Below, one piece after another: positions 1 to 6,541 of a stretch of 25,220 bases of DNA; the stretch's first letter is position 1; the number at the start of each line of letters is the position of its first letter. The stretch lies in NCBI GenBank assembly GCA_937902055.1, contig CALGUJ010000242.1:1-25220 (forward strand). The letters are read 5' to 3'. The stretch comes from an uncultured Pelolinea sp. (GTDB lineage: Bacteria; Chloroflexota; Anaerolineae; Anaerolineales; Anaerolineaceae). The notes below the pieces were generated by a model that saw only the letters and a list, made by a program, of their open reading frames with translations, had not been told where the DNA came from and did no database searches. Position numbers and translations under genes: made by a program.

Positions 1-49
1 AAACCTCTTCCTTGGCAAGGAAGCGTTCTACCAATTGAACTACGCCCGC
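1..49 (-). tRNA. tRNA-Gly(GCC), 5' part only
   Basis: Read on the minus strand from 49, the sequence gives a 7-base acceptor arm GCGGGCG, a TA linker, a D arm (GTTC...GAAC) and an anticodon arm CTTCC-TTGCCAA-GGAAG with anticodon GCC, which reads glycine codons GGC and GGU. The variable loop, T arm and 3' acceptor strand lie beyond base 1, so the gene is cut by the window edge rather than broken. Confidence 0.9.
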
Positions 50-186
50 AAGCGAATTAGATTATATGTGATTTTGGCATATTGTCAACCTTATTTTAAA
101 AATCCCTAAAAAATGCCTTAATATACTGTCGATTTGCCTGAATTTGTGGAAAATGAAATATTTAAGGTTCGAGATTGTTAATTATC

Positions 187-215
187 TTGAAAAACAAACA
201 AATATATTGTAAGAT
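187..215 (+). promoter_or_regulatory. Possible sigma-70-type promoter for the first DeoR-type gene
   Basis: TTGAAA at 187-192 and TAAGAT at 210-215 are 17 bases apart. This is only a moderate match to consensus. If it is used, the transcript would start about 10 bases before the ATG at 232, giving a nearly leaderless message. That would agree with the lack of a Shine-Dalgarno sequence before this ATG, and would exclude the TTG at 175 as a start. Confidence 0.35.
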
Positions 216-231
216 ATGTTTGAAACCAAAC

Positions 232-1020
232 ATGGATATCCAAAATAGTCGCTTGTCGCAAATTATCGACAGGATCGAAAAAAAGGGTTCTGTCAGCGTT
301 TCCGAGCTCGCGAGTACGTTCAAAGTCTCGGAAATGACCGTCCGACGCGACTTAATCGAGCTGGAGAACATGAATATCGTTCGCCGCGTGCATGGCGGCG
401 CGGTCGCTTTTTACGGCCGCAGTTTTGACCCTCCCCTGGTTTCCCGATCAAGTAAAAATATACCAGCGAAAAAGATTATCGGCAAGTATGCCGCCGGTAT
501 GGTTGTCGATGGCGATAGCCTTGCCATTGATATCGGTTCCACCACCATGGAATTGGCCATGAATTTGATCGGCAGGCAAAATTTGACCATCATCACCCCC
601 AGCCTGCTGATTGCCAATCTGCTGGGCGACGAAAAACAGATGCGCGTGATCGTCTCGGGTGGTGTGGTCAGACAGAGTGAAAAATCCATGGTGGGTGACC
701 TGGCTTATCTGGCTTTTCGTGAAATCTTTGTCGACAAATTATTCCTCGGTTCGGGTGGAATAGACGTGGAAGCAGGTTTGACTGAATATGACATGCAGGA
801 TGCCCAGGTAAAAAAAGCCATGCTCAAAAGCGCTAAAGAGGTTTATTTGCTGGCGGACGCCTCAAAATTCCAGCGAATTGCTTTTTCGTATTTTGGACCT
901 CTATCCGCTGTGAACCATCTGATAACAAATGAAGAACCCCCCAAGGCTTTGCTGCAGGAATTGAAGAAAGCGCAAGTCATGGTTCATGTGGTCAATGAAA
1001 AGACCGAATACATTTTGTAA
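232..1020 (+). CDS. DeoR/GlpR-family transcriptional regulator, sugar cluster 1
   Basis: This is a 262-residue repressor of the DeoR/GlpR family, which usually senses a phosphorylated sugar and represses the adjacent catabolic genes. The N-terminal winged helix-turn-helix (residues about 5-57) shows the family hallmarks VRRDL (37-41) and HGGA (54-57). The rest is the DeoR C-terminal sensor domain, with the conserved segment GDSLAIDIGSTT at about 97-108. The ATG at 232 is chosen because family members begin a few residues before the helix equivalent to RLSQIID. A TTG at 175, preceded by AAGG, would add 19 residues unlike the family. The gene lies 77 bases upstream of the PTS IIB gene on the same strand and is probably its local regulator. 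The ligand is unknown. Confidence 0.9.
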   Translation: MDIQNSRLSQIIDRIEKKGSVSVSELASTFKVSEMTVRRDLIELENMNIVRRVHGGAVAFYGRSFDPPLVSRSSKNIPAKKIIGKYAAGMVVDGDSLAIDIGSTTMELAMNLIGRQNLTIITPSLLIANLLGDEKQMRVIVSGGVVRQSEKSMVGDLAYLAFREIFVDKLFLGSGGIDVEAGLTEYDMQDAQVKKAMLKSAKEVYLLADASKFQRIAFSYFGPLSAVNHLITNEEPPKALLQELKKAQVMVHVVNEKTEYIL

Positions 1021-1035
1021 ATGCGGTGTTAATCT

Positions 1036-1046
1036 GGAAGGAGGTG
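1036..1046 (+). promoter_or_regulatory. Orphan Shine-Dalgarno-like sequence in the leader of PTS cluster 1
   Basis: GGAAGGAGGTG matches the 3' end of 16S rRNA very well, but no ATG, GTG or TTG follows at normal spacing. The nearest gene start is the ATG at 1098, which has its own TGAGG at 1086-1090. A similar orphan element (AAAAGGAGGTGA) sits in the leader of PTS cluster 2. Confidence 0.4.
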
Positions 1047-1097
1047 TTCGATAAGGGCTTTTTTATCAGGAAAAATCTATTTTGATGAGGTTATTTT

Positions 1098-1388
1098 ATG
1101 AAGGTAGTTTATTTGGTATGTGCAACTGGAATCGCGACCTCGTCCATGTTGCGGGTAAAAGTACAGGATTATTGTGAGTCTAAGGGAATCGATATTGAGG
1201 TTCATCAGTATCGGGTCGCTGAAATGTTCCCTGAAAGAATCAATGCTGATGTGATTGTGGCTACCACCAGCATGCCGCAAGAAATTACGGATCAATTTAC
1301 CGTGATCAGCGGGCTGCCTTTGTTGACCGGCGTCGGCGAAGATGAAACGCTCGATGCCATCGTGGCAGCCTTGACTGACAAAAAATAA
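1098..1388 (+). CDS. PTS sugar transporter subunit IIB, galactitol (GatB/SgcB) family
   Basis: This 96-residue cytoplasmic IIB passes a phosphoryl group from IIA to the sugar as it enters through IIC. The phosphorylated cysteine is expected to be Cys8, in the N-terminal P-loop-like CATGIATSS (8-16) after the first beta strand VVYLV. The C-terminal part has the GatB-type pattern SGLPLLTGVGEDE. Length is normal for a free-standing IIB of this family (about 90-105). TGAGG lies 7 bases before the ATG. The IIC gene follows after 18 bases, so the two form one transporter. No IIA gene is in this cluster. The substrate is not readable: the family covers galactitol, sgc-type and other polyol or pentitol systems. 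Confidence 0.88.
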   Translation: MKVVYLVCATGIATSSMLRVKVQDYCESKGIDIEVHQYRVAEMFPERINADVIVATTSMPQEITDQFTVISGLPLLTGVGEDETLDAIVAALTDKK

Positions 1389-1406
1389 TTATATATAGGA
1401 GTAAAC

Positions 1407-2792
1407 ATGGAATCCATTCTTACTGCGATTGGCGGTTCGCTTGCCAGCCTTGGCGCTGTAATCGTTCTGCCTATCGTAATTACCCTTCTTGGTTTGATCT
1501 TGGGCATGAAATTCACCCAGGCAATCCGCAGTGGTCTGACGCTTGCAATCGCCTTCGTCGGTATTAACCTGACGGTAGGGCTGCTGGGTTCAAAAATGTC
1601 CGAGATCGGCACGGCCTTCTCGCAGAATACCGGCACTGGCCTGGATGTCGTTGACATCGGTTGGCCGGCTGCTTCTGCGTTGGCGTTTGGCACACCGGTC
1701 GGAAATGCCATTATCCCGATTGGTATCGTGATCAACATCGCCATGATTTTCCTTGGCTTGACCAAGACCTTGGACGTCGACATCTGGAACTTCTGGCATC
1801 AGGCTTTCATCGGCGCAGTGGTCACGTTTGTGACCGGCAGTTTCGCGCTCGGTTTGTTCGCCGCAGCCGTTACCCTGGTCATGGCTCTCTGGTTGGCTGA
1901 CTGGTCGCAACCCATCATCGAAAAATATTTCAAGATGCCCGGTATCTCCTTCCCGCATCTGCAATCGGCCGGTTACATGTTCCTGGCTGCCCCGTTTGCG
2001 GTGCTCCTGAACAAGATTCCCTTCCTGCGCAAACTGAAACTGGATCCCGATTCAATCCGCAAGCGCATTGGCATTCTGGGCGAACCCATCTTCCTCGGCC
2101 TGTTCATCGGCGTCATCCTGGCTGCCCTGGCTCGCGAAGATGCCACCTCGGTCATCACCACCGGAATCAACGTGGCCGCTGTTATGCTCCTCATCCCCAG
2201 GATGGTCGGTATTTTGATGGAAGGTTTAACCCCCGTGGCCGACGCTGCCCGCAAATTCATGCAGAAGTATGCCAAGGGCCGTGAAATCTACATCGGTCTC
2301 GATTCCGCAGTCCTGATCGGCAGCCCGGCAGTTATTGCTTCCGGTCTGTTGATGATCCCCGCTGAAATTGGTTTGGCTCTGCTGCTGTCATCTGTTGGCA
2401 ACCGCACCCTGCCTTTCATCGACCTCGCGGATGGCGTTTTCGTCACAGCCATGCTGGCTCCATTAGTGGCCGGTGATGTGCTGTTGACCGTCATTCTGGG
2501 CTCAATTGTGATGGGCATTGGTCTCATGGGCGCCACCTGGTTGGCTCCCGCGGTCACCGATATGGTCGCCAAAGCCGGCTCCATCAGCATTCCTGCCGGT
2601 TATTCCAATTACACTGTGATGAGCGATGCAGCCATTCCGCATTCCTACATCATGTATTTCATCTTCAAGAGCCCGGTTTTGATCGCGATCGTGCTCAGCC
2701 TGGTATTCATGGTCTTCCATTATTTCATCTCGAAAAAATGGACCCTGGGTACCAAGGTTCTTGCTGATGCCAAAGAAAAAGAAGCAAAATAA
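1407..2792 (+). CDS. PTS sugar transporter subunit IIC, galactitol (GatC/SgcC) family
   Basis: This 461-residue integral membrane permease of the galactitol PTS family translocates the sugar and presents it to IIB for phosphorylation. Many hydrophobic helices are visible. Family motifs include DVDIWNFWHQAF (about 126-137), GEPIFLG (about 226-232) and GREIYIGLDSAVLIGSPA (about 291-308). It is clearly paralogous to the IIC at 9558-10835, which has DIWNFWNQAF and GREFYIGLDSAVLIGHPV. AGGAG at 1397-1401 is 5 bases before the ATG. The last 15 or so residues are a short charged, lysine-rich cytoplasmic tail. It belongs with the IIB gene just upstream. Confidence 0.92.
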   Translation: MESILTAIGGSLASLGAVIVLPIVITLLGLILGMKFTQAIRSGLTLAIAFVGINLTVGLLGSKMSEIGTAFSQNTGTGLDVVDIGWPAASALAFGTPVGNAIIPIGIVINIAMIFLGLTKTLDVDIWNFWHQAFIGAVVTFVTGSFALGLFAAAVTLVMALWLADWSQPIIEKYFKMPGISFPHLQSAGYMFLAAPFAVLLNKIPFLRKLKLDPDSIRKRIGILGEPIFLGLFIGVILAALAREDATSVITTGINVAAVMLLIPRMVGILMEGLTPVADAARKFMQKYAKGREIYIGLDSAVLIGSPAVIASGLLMIPAEIGLALLLSSVGNRTLPFIDLADGVFVTAMLAPLVAGDVLLTVILGSIVMGIGLMGATWLAPAVTDMVAKAGSISIPAGYSNYTVMSDAAIPHSYIMYFIFKSPVLIAIVLSLVFMVFHYFISKKWTLGTKVLADAKEKEAK

Positions 2793-2828
2793 GTACGGAA
2801 AAAATTAATGGTAGCTGGTGGATCGTTG

Positions 2829-2856
2829 GGAGTTGTGGCAGTAATGCCACAACTCC
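2829..2856 (+). terminator. Perfect hairpin after the IIC gene: weak terminator or processing site
   Basis: GGAGTTGTGGCA (2829-2840) pairs perfectly with TGCCACAACTCC (2845-2856) around a GTAA loop, a GNRA tetraloop. The following bases, TGTTTAAAG, are only modestly T-rich. The hairpin may therefore cause partial termination, or stabilise the 3' end of the IIB-IIC message, while letting some transcription into the next two genes. Confidence 0.7.
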
Positions 2857-2880
2857 TGTTTAAAGAAAAATAGGTGCTAA

Positions 2881-3261
2881 ATGCTTAAAACACTGGTCGC
2901 GCTCATGTTAGGCCCATGGGGATTGAAAGTTTTGAATTATTACCTTCAACACGATGTAATCATTAATTCCATTGTATTCATTTATGGCGTACTCCTGGTT
3001 TCGGCTCATTATAATTACAGCAAGATCAGCGAGAGGATCATGGCGCAGCTTCCCAAACCCGCGAAAAAGAAAAGCAGTCAATCGGCAGTGAAGATCGATA
3101 TTGCCAAAGCCATTGCTGAGGGAAAGAATTTTCCTCTCGTGGCTGGTAATATCAGCCTTTTCCCCAAAAAACTTTCTGTGGAGGCGGTCAAAGAGTACTT
3201 GCTGAAAGACAAAAAATGGAAAGATGCCTTACAGGGCAGAGAAGTTCACTTCGTTGAATAG
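2881..3261 (+). CDS. Unknown 126-residue protein with one or two N-terminal membrane segments
   Basis: I do not recognise this protein. Residues about 5-20 are moderately hydrophobic and residues about 26-42 form a clear membrane segment. A basic stretch PKPAKKKSS (about 58-66) follows, suggesting that the C-terminal 65 residues lie in the cytoplasm under the positive-inside rule. The tail (IDIAKAIAEGKNFPL...) looks like a small alpha/beta domain with no catalytic motif that I can name. It is not a PTS IIA: it lacks a VPHTD-type histidine site. AGGTG lies 5 bases before the ATG. Its place between IIC and the AraD-like gene suggests a role linked to the transporter. The coding call rests on position, ribosome site and normal codon use. 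Confidence 0.7.
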   Translation: MLKTLVALMLGPWGLKVLNYYLQHDVIINSIVFIYGVLLVSAHYNYSKISERIMAQLPKPAKKKSSQSAVKIDIAKAIAEGKNFPLVAGNISLFPKKLSVEAVKEYLLKDKKWKDALQGREVHFVE

Positions 3262-3262
3262 A

Positions 3263-3318
3263 TTGGCAAGAATAAAGTAATGCTTCGCCTGAATAAACTG
3301 AAAGCGGACAGTTGCCAA
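3263..3318 (+). repeat. Inverted repeat in the leader of the AraD-like gene
   Basis: TTGGCAA (3263-3269) is the exact inverse of TTGCCAA (3312-3318). The 42-base interval contains a smaller GCTT...AAGC pair, so the RNA could fold into a longer arm. A palindrome, AACCGGTT, follows at 3327-3334. This could be a structured leader or an operator region. It does not resemble any riboswitch I know. Confidence 0.3.
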
Positions 3319-3368
3319 AATAAATGAACCGGTTAACTATCTGACAGGGCTATAAAAAAGGGAGCACA

Positions 3369-4010
3369 ATGCTGGAAAAATTAAAACAACGTGTCTTGGA
3401 ATCGTTGCTGGAACTTCCCGCGAATGATTTAGTTTGTTTAACCAGTGGAAACGTCAGTGCGCGTGATCCTGAGACAGAACTTGTGGTGATCAAGCCAAGT
3501 GGCGTTCCATATCAAAAACTAAAAACCGAGTCACTGGTTGTGGTAAATATGGAAGGAAGTGTCGTCGAGGGTGCATTACAACCCTCCTCGGATACCGCCA
3601 GCCATTTGTTTATTTACAGTAAGATGAAAGACATCATGGGAATAACGCATACCCATTCCCCTTACGCGACCGCTTTTGCTGCCGCGGCTATGCCGGTACC
3701 GGTTTATTTTACCGAAACAGCCGAAGAATTCGGGGCTGAGATCCCATGTTCGGAATTTGTTTTAATTGGCGATCAGGCCATTGGCGAGCAGGTGGTTAAA
3801 TATGGCGTGAAAGCGCATGCGGTGATTTTGAAAAAGCATGGCTTATTCACCATCGGCGAATCGCCTGAGAAAGCAGTCGATCTCGCTATCCTGGCGGAGA
3901 ACTCAGCCTATATTGCCTGGTTGAGCCTGCAGATCGGTAAACCGCTGCCGATTTCTGAAAAAGAGATCGAAGCTTTATATTATCGCCAGCAGAATATTTA
4001 CGGGCAGTAA
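3369..4010 (+). CDS. Class II aldolase family protein, L-ribulose-5-phosphate 4-epimerase (AraD/UlaF)-like
   Basis: This 213-residue cytoplasmic zinc enzyme belongs to the class II aldolase/epimerase family. Visible motifs, in order, are TSGNVSARD (substrate binding), IKPSGV, SSDTASHL (phosphate binding), the zinc histidines in THTHSP, and KHGLFT with the third zinc histidine. The C terminus NIYGQ resembles the AraD-type YYGQ tail, whose tyrosine takes part in epimerisation, so a 4-epimerase is favoured over a fuculose-phosphate aldolase. The segment aligning with the AraD motif HADYFYG reads TAEEFGA, so the family's catalytic Asp appears to be Glu. It is shorter than E. coli AraD (231). GGGAG is 4 bases before the ATG. 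It closes cluster 1 and probably acts on the phosphorylated product of the PTS. An aldolase role remains possible. Confidence 0.82.
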   Translation: MLEKLKQRVLESLLELPANDLVCLTSGNVSARDPETELVVIKPSGVPYQKLKTESLVVVNMEGSVVEGALQPSSDTASHLFIYSKMKDIMGITHTHSPYATAFAAAAMPVPVYFTETAEEFGAEIPCSEFVLIGDQAIGEQVVKYGVKAHAVILKKHGLFTIGESPEKAVDLAILAENSAYIAWLSLQIGKPLPISEKEIEALYYRQQNIYGQ

Positions 4011-4095
4011 GCCCAATTATTTTCCTGCAAGATTAGCGCTTTACCTTTGTCTTTGTTGAGCTGGTTAAACACTAACACACCATTCAGAATATTAA

Positions 4096-4134
4096 AAAAG
4101 CTGCCCATTCAACAGTATTGAAGGGGCAGCTTTT
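4096..4134. terminator. Bidirectional rho-independent terminator between the two convergent sugar clusters
   Basis: AAAAGCTGCCC (4096-4106) pairs with GGGCAGCTTTT (4124-4134), and inside it TTCAA (4108-4112) pairs with TTGAA (4118-4122) around CAGTA. There is a single A-G mismatch between the two stems. A-rich and T-rich flanks give a T-run on both strands. It can end the plus-strand cluster 1 and the minus-strand cluster 2. Confidence 0.88.
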
Positions 4135-4142
4135 CAATTGGA

Positions 4143-4454
4143 TTATTTGGCGCCGTTCTTGGCTTCCTGGATTTCCTTGACCTTGGCGACGATTTGGGCG
4201 AGCAATTCCTTTTCGCCAACGCCGGTGATCAATGGGATTGCGCTGAATACCGGTTTGTCAGTTTTGACGGTTACTTGGGCGTTGCTCACAACCATATCAT
4301 AACTGGCGATACGTGATGCCAGTTCATTGTTGCCGGTGCCGTCAATATGCACGTATAACTTTTCTTTTTCAAGTGCTTCGCGCAGTTTGAAGGCTGCGTG
4401 CATCGCCATGGCTACACCGGAACCGCAGACTACTATGATTTTTACTTTATACAT
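4143..4454 (-). CDS. PTS sugar transporter subunit IIB, GatB/SgcB-like
   Basis: This is a free-standing IIB subunit of 103 residues. The expected phosphocysteine is in VVCGSGVAMA near residue 10. The C-terminal part ends its core with LITGVGEKE, like the IIB of cluster 1, which has LLTGVGEDE. The ATG at 4454 is preferred because GAGGTGA (4457-4463) sits just before it. A GTG at 4460, which would add two residues, lies inside that ribosome site. It is the last gene of cluster 2, 55 bases after the IIA gene, and faces the bidirectional terminator. Its IIC partner is at 9558-10835, at the other end of the cluster. Order and family agree with SgcB of the E. coli sgc operon. Confidence 0.87.
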   Translation of the reverse strand: MYKVKIIVVCGSGVAMAMHAAFKLREALEKEKLYVHIDGTGNNELASRIASYDMVVSNAQVTVKTDKPVFSAIPLITGVGEKELLAQIVAKVKEIQEAKNGAK

Positions 4455-4456
4455 CT

Positions 4457-4463
4457 TCACCTC
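4457..4463 (-). promoter_or_regulatory. Ribosome binding site that sets the start of the PTS IIB gene
   Basis: GAGGTGA on the minus strand is a seven-base match to the anti-Shine-Dalgarno sequence. It favours the ATG at 4454 over the GTG at 4460, which overlaps it. Confidence 0.7.
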
Positions 4464-4509
4464 ACATTAATGATAATTTTTTATTCCATACACGATGACG
4501 GTATGAATT

Positions 4510-5013
4510 TTATTTTCCTTTTTCGGATAATGACTTAATGTGATCAAGCATGGCTTGCTTGATTTCGGATTTGGTTTTAGCCTCTTTGATCTTTGTTAGT
4601 GCCGCATCATTTTCGAGAATGAATATAATCTTGCGTAAGACCGGGATAACCAGTTTGGCGTCGTGGATAGCCAGCATTATGATAATCTCAACCTTGACTT
4701 CGACGTCCGGCGACCCCATCATGTAAAAGGGGATTGGATTCGCGAGCGTTGCGATAGCAATCGCAGGTTTTATAACGTGCTCGGTATCCGTATGCGGAAC
4801 CGCAACGCCTGCGACCCTGGCCGGAAGACCGGTTGGGTAAGTGATCTCGCGATGCAAAACAGCATGCGTGTAGGTGTCTTTTACATATCCATTCTCAAAC
4901 AGCAAACCTCCCAATTTTTGGATGATCTCTTCGCGCGTGTTTATCGATTCGTTGACCAGAATCAACTTTTCATCGATTGCGAAATCAACCGCTGTATTAT
5001 CCATATTATCCAT
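4510..5013 (-). CDS. PTS sugar transporter subunit IIA, fructose/galactitol (GatA/SgcA) type
   Basis: This 167-residue IIA accepts phosphate from HPr and passes it to IIB. The fold is the PTS EIIA type-2 (mannitol/fructose) domain. The phosphorylated histidine is His74 in GVAVPHTDTEH (69-79), and the preceding segment REITYPTGLPA is typical of the family. It is the only IIA gene in the window, although two complete IIB-IIC pairs are present, so it may serve both. The ATG at 5013 is used. A second ATG at 5004 would remove three residues. The gap to the epimerase-like gene upstream is 21 bases, consistent with one operon. Confidence 0.9.
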   Translation of the reverse strand: MDNMDNTAVDFAIDEKLILVNESINTREEIIQKLGGLLFENGYVKDTYTHAVLHREITYPTGLPARVAGVAVPHTDTEHVIKPAIAIATLANPIPFYMMGSPDVEVKVEIIIMLAIHDAKLVIPVLRKIIFILENDAALTKIKEAKTKSEIKQAMLDHIKSLSEKGK

Positions 5014-5034
5014 AATTAACTGATCACTTTCAAA

Positions 5035-5676
5035 TTAAAATTCTTTCATTCTCTTGAGGTTTTCGGCAATGCGGTTATCGCGGAAAACACCGCGGCCGGA
5101 TACAACGATATCCGCGCCTACCTTAAGGGCATCCTCGATATTCTCGGCTGTAAAACCGCCGTCGACTTCCCATTGGATGTGTTCCAAACTTTTCTGTTTT
5201 TTACCTTCCGTGACCTTGCTCAGCACGCTCGGCAGGTAAGCGCATTCTTCGACTTCCGGTTCAGTGGTGAGGATCAAAACAAAAGACAGGAATGGCAGGT
5301 AATGCGCCAGGTCGGGCAGGGGCGTTTTGGGATTGAATGCCAACCCGGCGCGCATGCCTGCCTGGTGGATCATTCCCAGGGTCCTCCGTGGATACGGGCA
5401 GGCTTCAAAATGCACTGAAACCATCTGAACACCGATTTCACTCAAGGTCGGGATGATCCATTCCGGATTGTTGATCATAAGATGAACGTCGAAAGGTAAA
5501 TCAGTCAAAGGGCGTAATACTTTGACAACATTTACGCCCAATGACATCATCGGAACAAAATTACCATCCTCGAGATCGAAATGCAGGATGTCCGCGCCGG
5601 CTTTTTCCAAATCCTCCACAGCCTGGGCCAAGTGCGCCAGGGGTGCGGAAACCAGCGACGGTGCGATTTTAACCAT
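5035..5676 (-). CDS. Ribulose-phosphate 3-epimerase family protein (SgcE-like) with altered phosphate site
   Basis: This 213-residue TIM-barrel protein belongs to the ribulose-phosphate/allulose-6-phosphate 3-epimerase family. Metal ligands are preserved: His32 and Asp34 in HFDLEDGNFVP, His65 in DVHLM and Asp172 in EVDGGF. Asp34 and Asp172 are also the family's acid-base pair. The usual loop with consensus NPGFGGQ after strand 6 is missing: residues about 136-150 read LTTEPEVEECAYLPS. The C-terminal phosphate motif GSAIF is GRGVF. Epimerase chemistry is therefore likely, but the substrate or its phosphate binding probably differs from ribulose 5-phosphate. Only 6 bases separate it from the BtpA-like gene upstream, whose last codons supply a GGGGG ribosome site, so the two are probably translationally coupled. 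Confidence 0.87.
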   Translation of the reverse strand: MVKIAPSLVSAPLAHLAQAVEDLEKAGADILHFDLEDGNFVPMMSLGVNVVKVLRPLTDLPFDVHLMINNPEWIIPTLSEIGVQMVSVHFEACPYPRRTLGMIHQAGMRAGLAFNPKTPLPDLAHYLPFLSFVLILTTEPEVEECAYLPSVLSKVTEGKKQKSLEHIQWEVDGGFTAENIEDALKVGADIVVSGRGVFRDNRIAENLKRMKEF

Positions 5677-5682
5677 TTTCGA

Positions 5683-6504
5683 TCAGCCCCCGAAATTCTT
5701 GCGAAAATCTTTCACTTTGTTCATGAAAGCTTTTACGCGCTTAACGTCGACCTGGTTGTTGAAAATTCCGTCATATTTGAAAGTCGTTGCAACCACGGCG
5801 CCGTCTGCCAGGCTCAATTGCTCTTCAACTGTCTCAAGCCGGACACCGGTATTGGCAAATACAACAGTCTGAGGAACGGCATCTTTGACTCTCTTTAACA
5901 CGGTTGCATCTGTTTTTGAACCTGCAGTCAAACCTGACACGCAAAGCGCATCCGGCAGGTGATTGAACACGGTAGACCGGGCTACTTCAGCGATGTCGCG
6001 GTCCGCCAGATAACGGGCTGCTTCAGGTACGATATTGAACAGCAATTTCACCTTTTCTGCTCCAACTTCGTGCTGGTGGCGTACTATTTCACCGCAATTC
6101 GTGTTCCACAAACCGAAATCGCTGGCGTACACCCCGGAAAAGATCTCGCGCACAAATTTGCCATCCACTGCGGCCGCCAGGTCGAGCGAGGCGTAAGGAT
6201 CCCACAGCACGTTTACGCCATGCGGGATGGTGATTTCGTGCATCAATTCGCCGATGACCCTGGCCATTGCGGCGGTTGTTTCGGTCTTTACTTTCAATAA
6301 ATAGGGCATGCTGAATTCATTCGAGAACATCACGCCATCCACGCCGCCTTCCTGTAAAGCAAGCAAATCTTCTCTGGCCGCTTTGATCACTTTTTTCATG
6401 CCGCCGCTCTTGTCGTAACCGGGATCGCCCGGCATGGCCTGCAAGTGGCACATCGCGATGATCGGTTTTTCTGTGTTAAATATTTCTTTTGTCCAGTAAT
6501 TCAT
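5683..6504 (-). CDS. sgcQ: BtpA/SgcQ family protein
   Basis: This 273-residue protein is of the BtpA family, a TIM-barrel-like group named for cyanobacterial BtpA (photosystem I biogenesis) and including E. coli SgcQ. The catalytic role of the family is not established. Typical family segments are PIIAMCHLQAMPGDP (about 14-28), EGGVDGVMFSNE (about 52-63), PHGVNVLWDP (about 94-103), LCVSGLTAGSKTD (about 188-200) and FANTGVRLETVEEQL (about 217-231). CGGAG lies 7 bases before the ATG. The gene sits between the M42-like gene (37-base gap) and the epimerase-like gene (6-base gap), as one operon. The company of SgcA, B, C, E, R and X homologues makes the SgcQ subgroup assignment firm. A sugar-phosphate lyase or aldolase-like role is only a guess. 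Confidence 0.85.
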   Translation of the reverse strand: MNYWTKEIFNTEKPIIAMCHLQAMPGDPGYDKSGGMKKVIKAAREDLLALQEGGVDGVMFSNEFSMPYLLKVKTETTAAMARVIGELMHEITIPHGVNVLWDPYASLDLAAAVDGKFVREIFSGVYASDFGLWNTNCGEIVRHQHEVGAEKVKLLFNIVPEAARYLADRDIAEVARSTVFNHLPDALCVSGLTAGSKTDATVLKRVKDAVPQTVVFANTGVRLETVEEQLSLADGAVVATTFKYDGIFNNQVDVKRVKAFMNKVKDFRKNFGG

Positions 6505-6541
6505 TTCTATCTCCGTAATCTATTAATAAAATTAAATTTTG

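Noticed and set aside
175..231. TTG-initiated N-terminal extension of the first DeoR-type regulator
   Set aside because: The extra 19 residues are unlike the family. A possible promoter (187-215) lies inside it. An AAGG ribosome-like site at 164-167 keeps it barely possible.
1044..1085. Possible 13-codon leader peptide starting GTG in the cluster 1 leader
   Set aside because: The GTG is part of the Shine-Dalgarno-like element itself, so there is no spacing for initiation.
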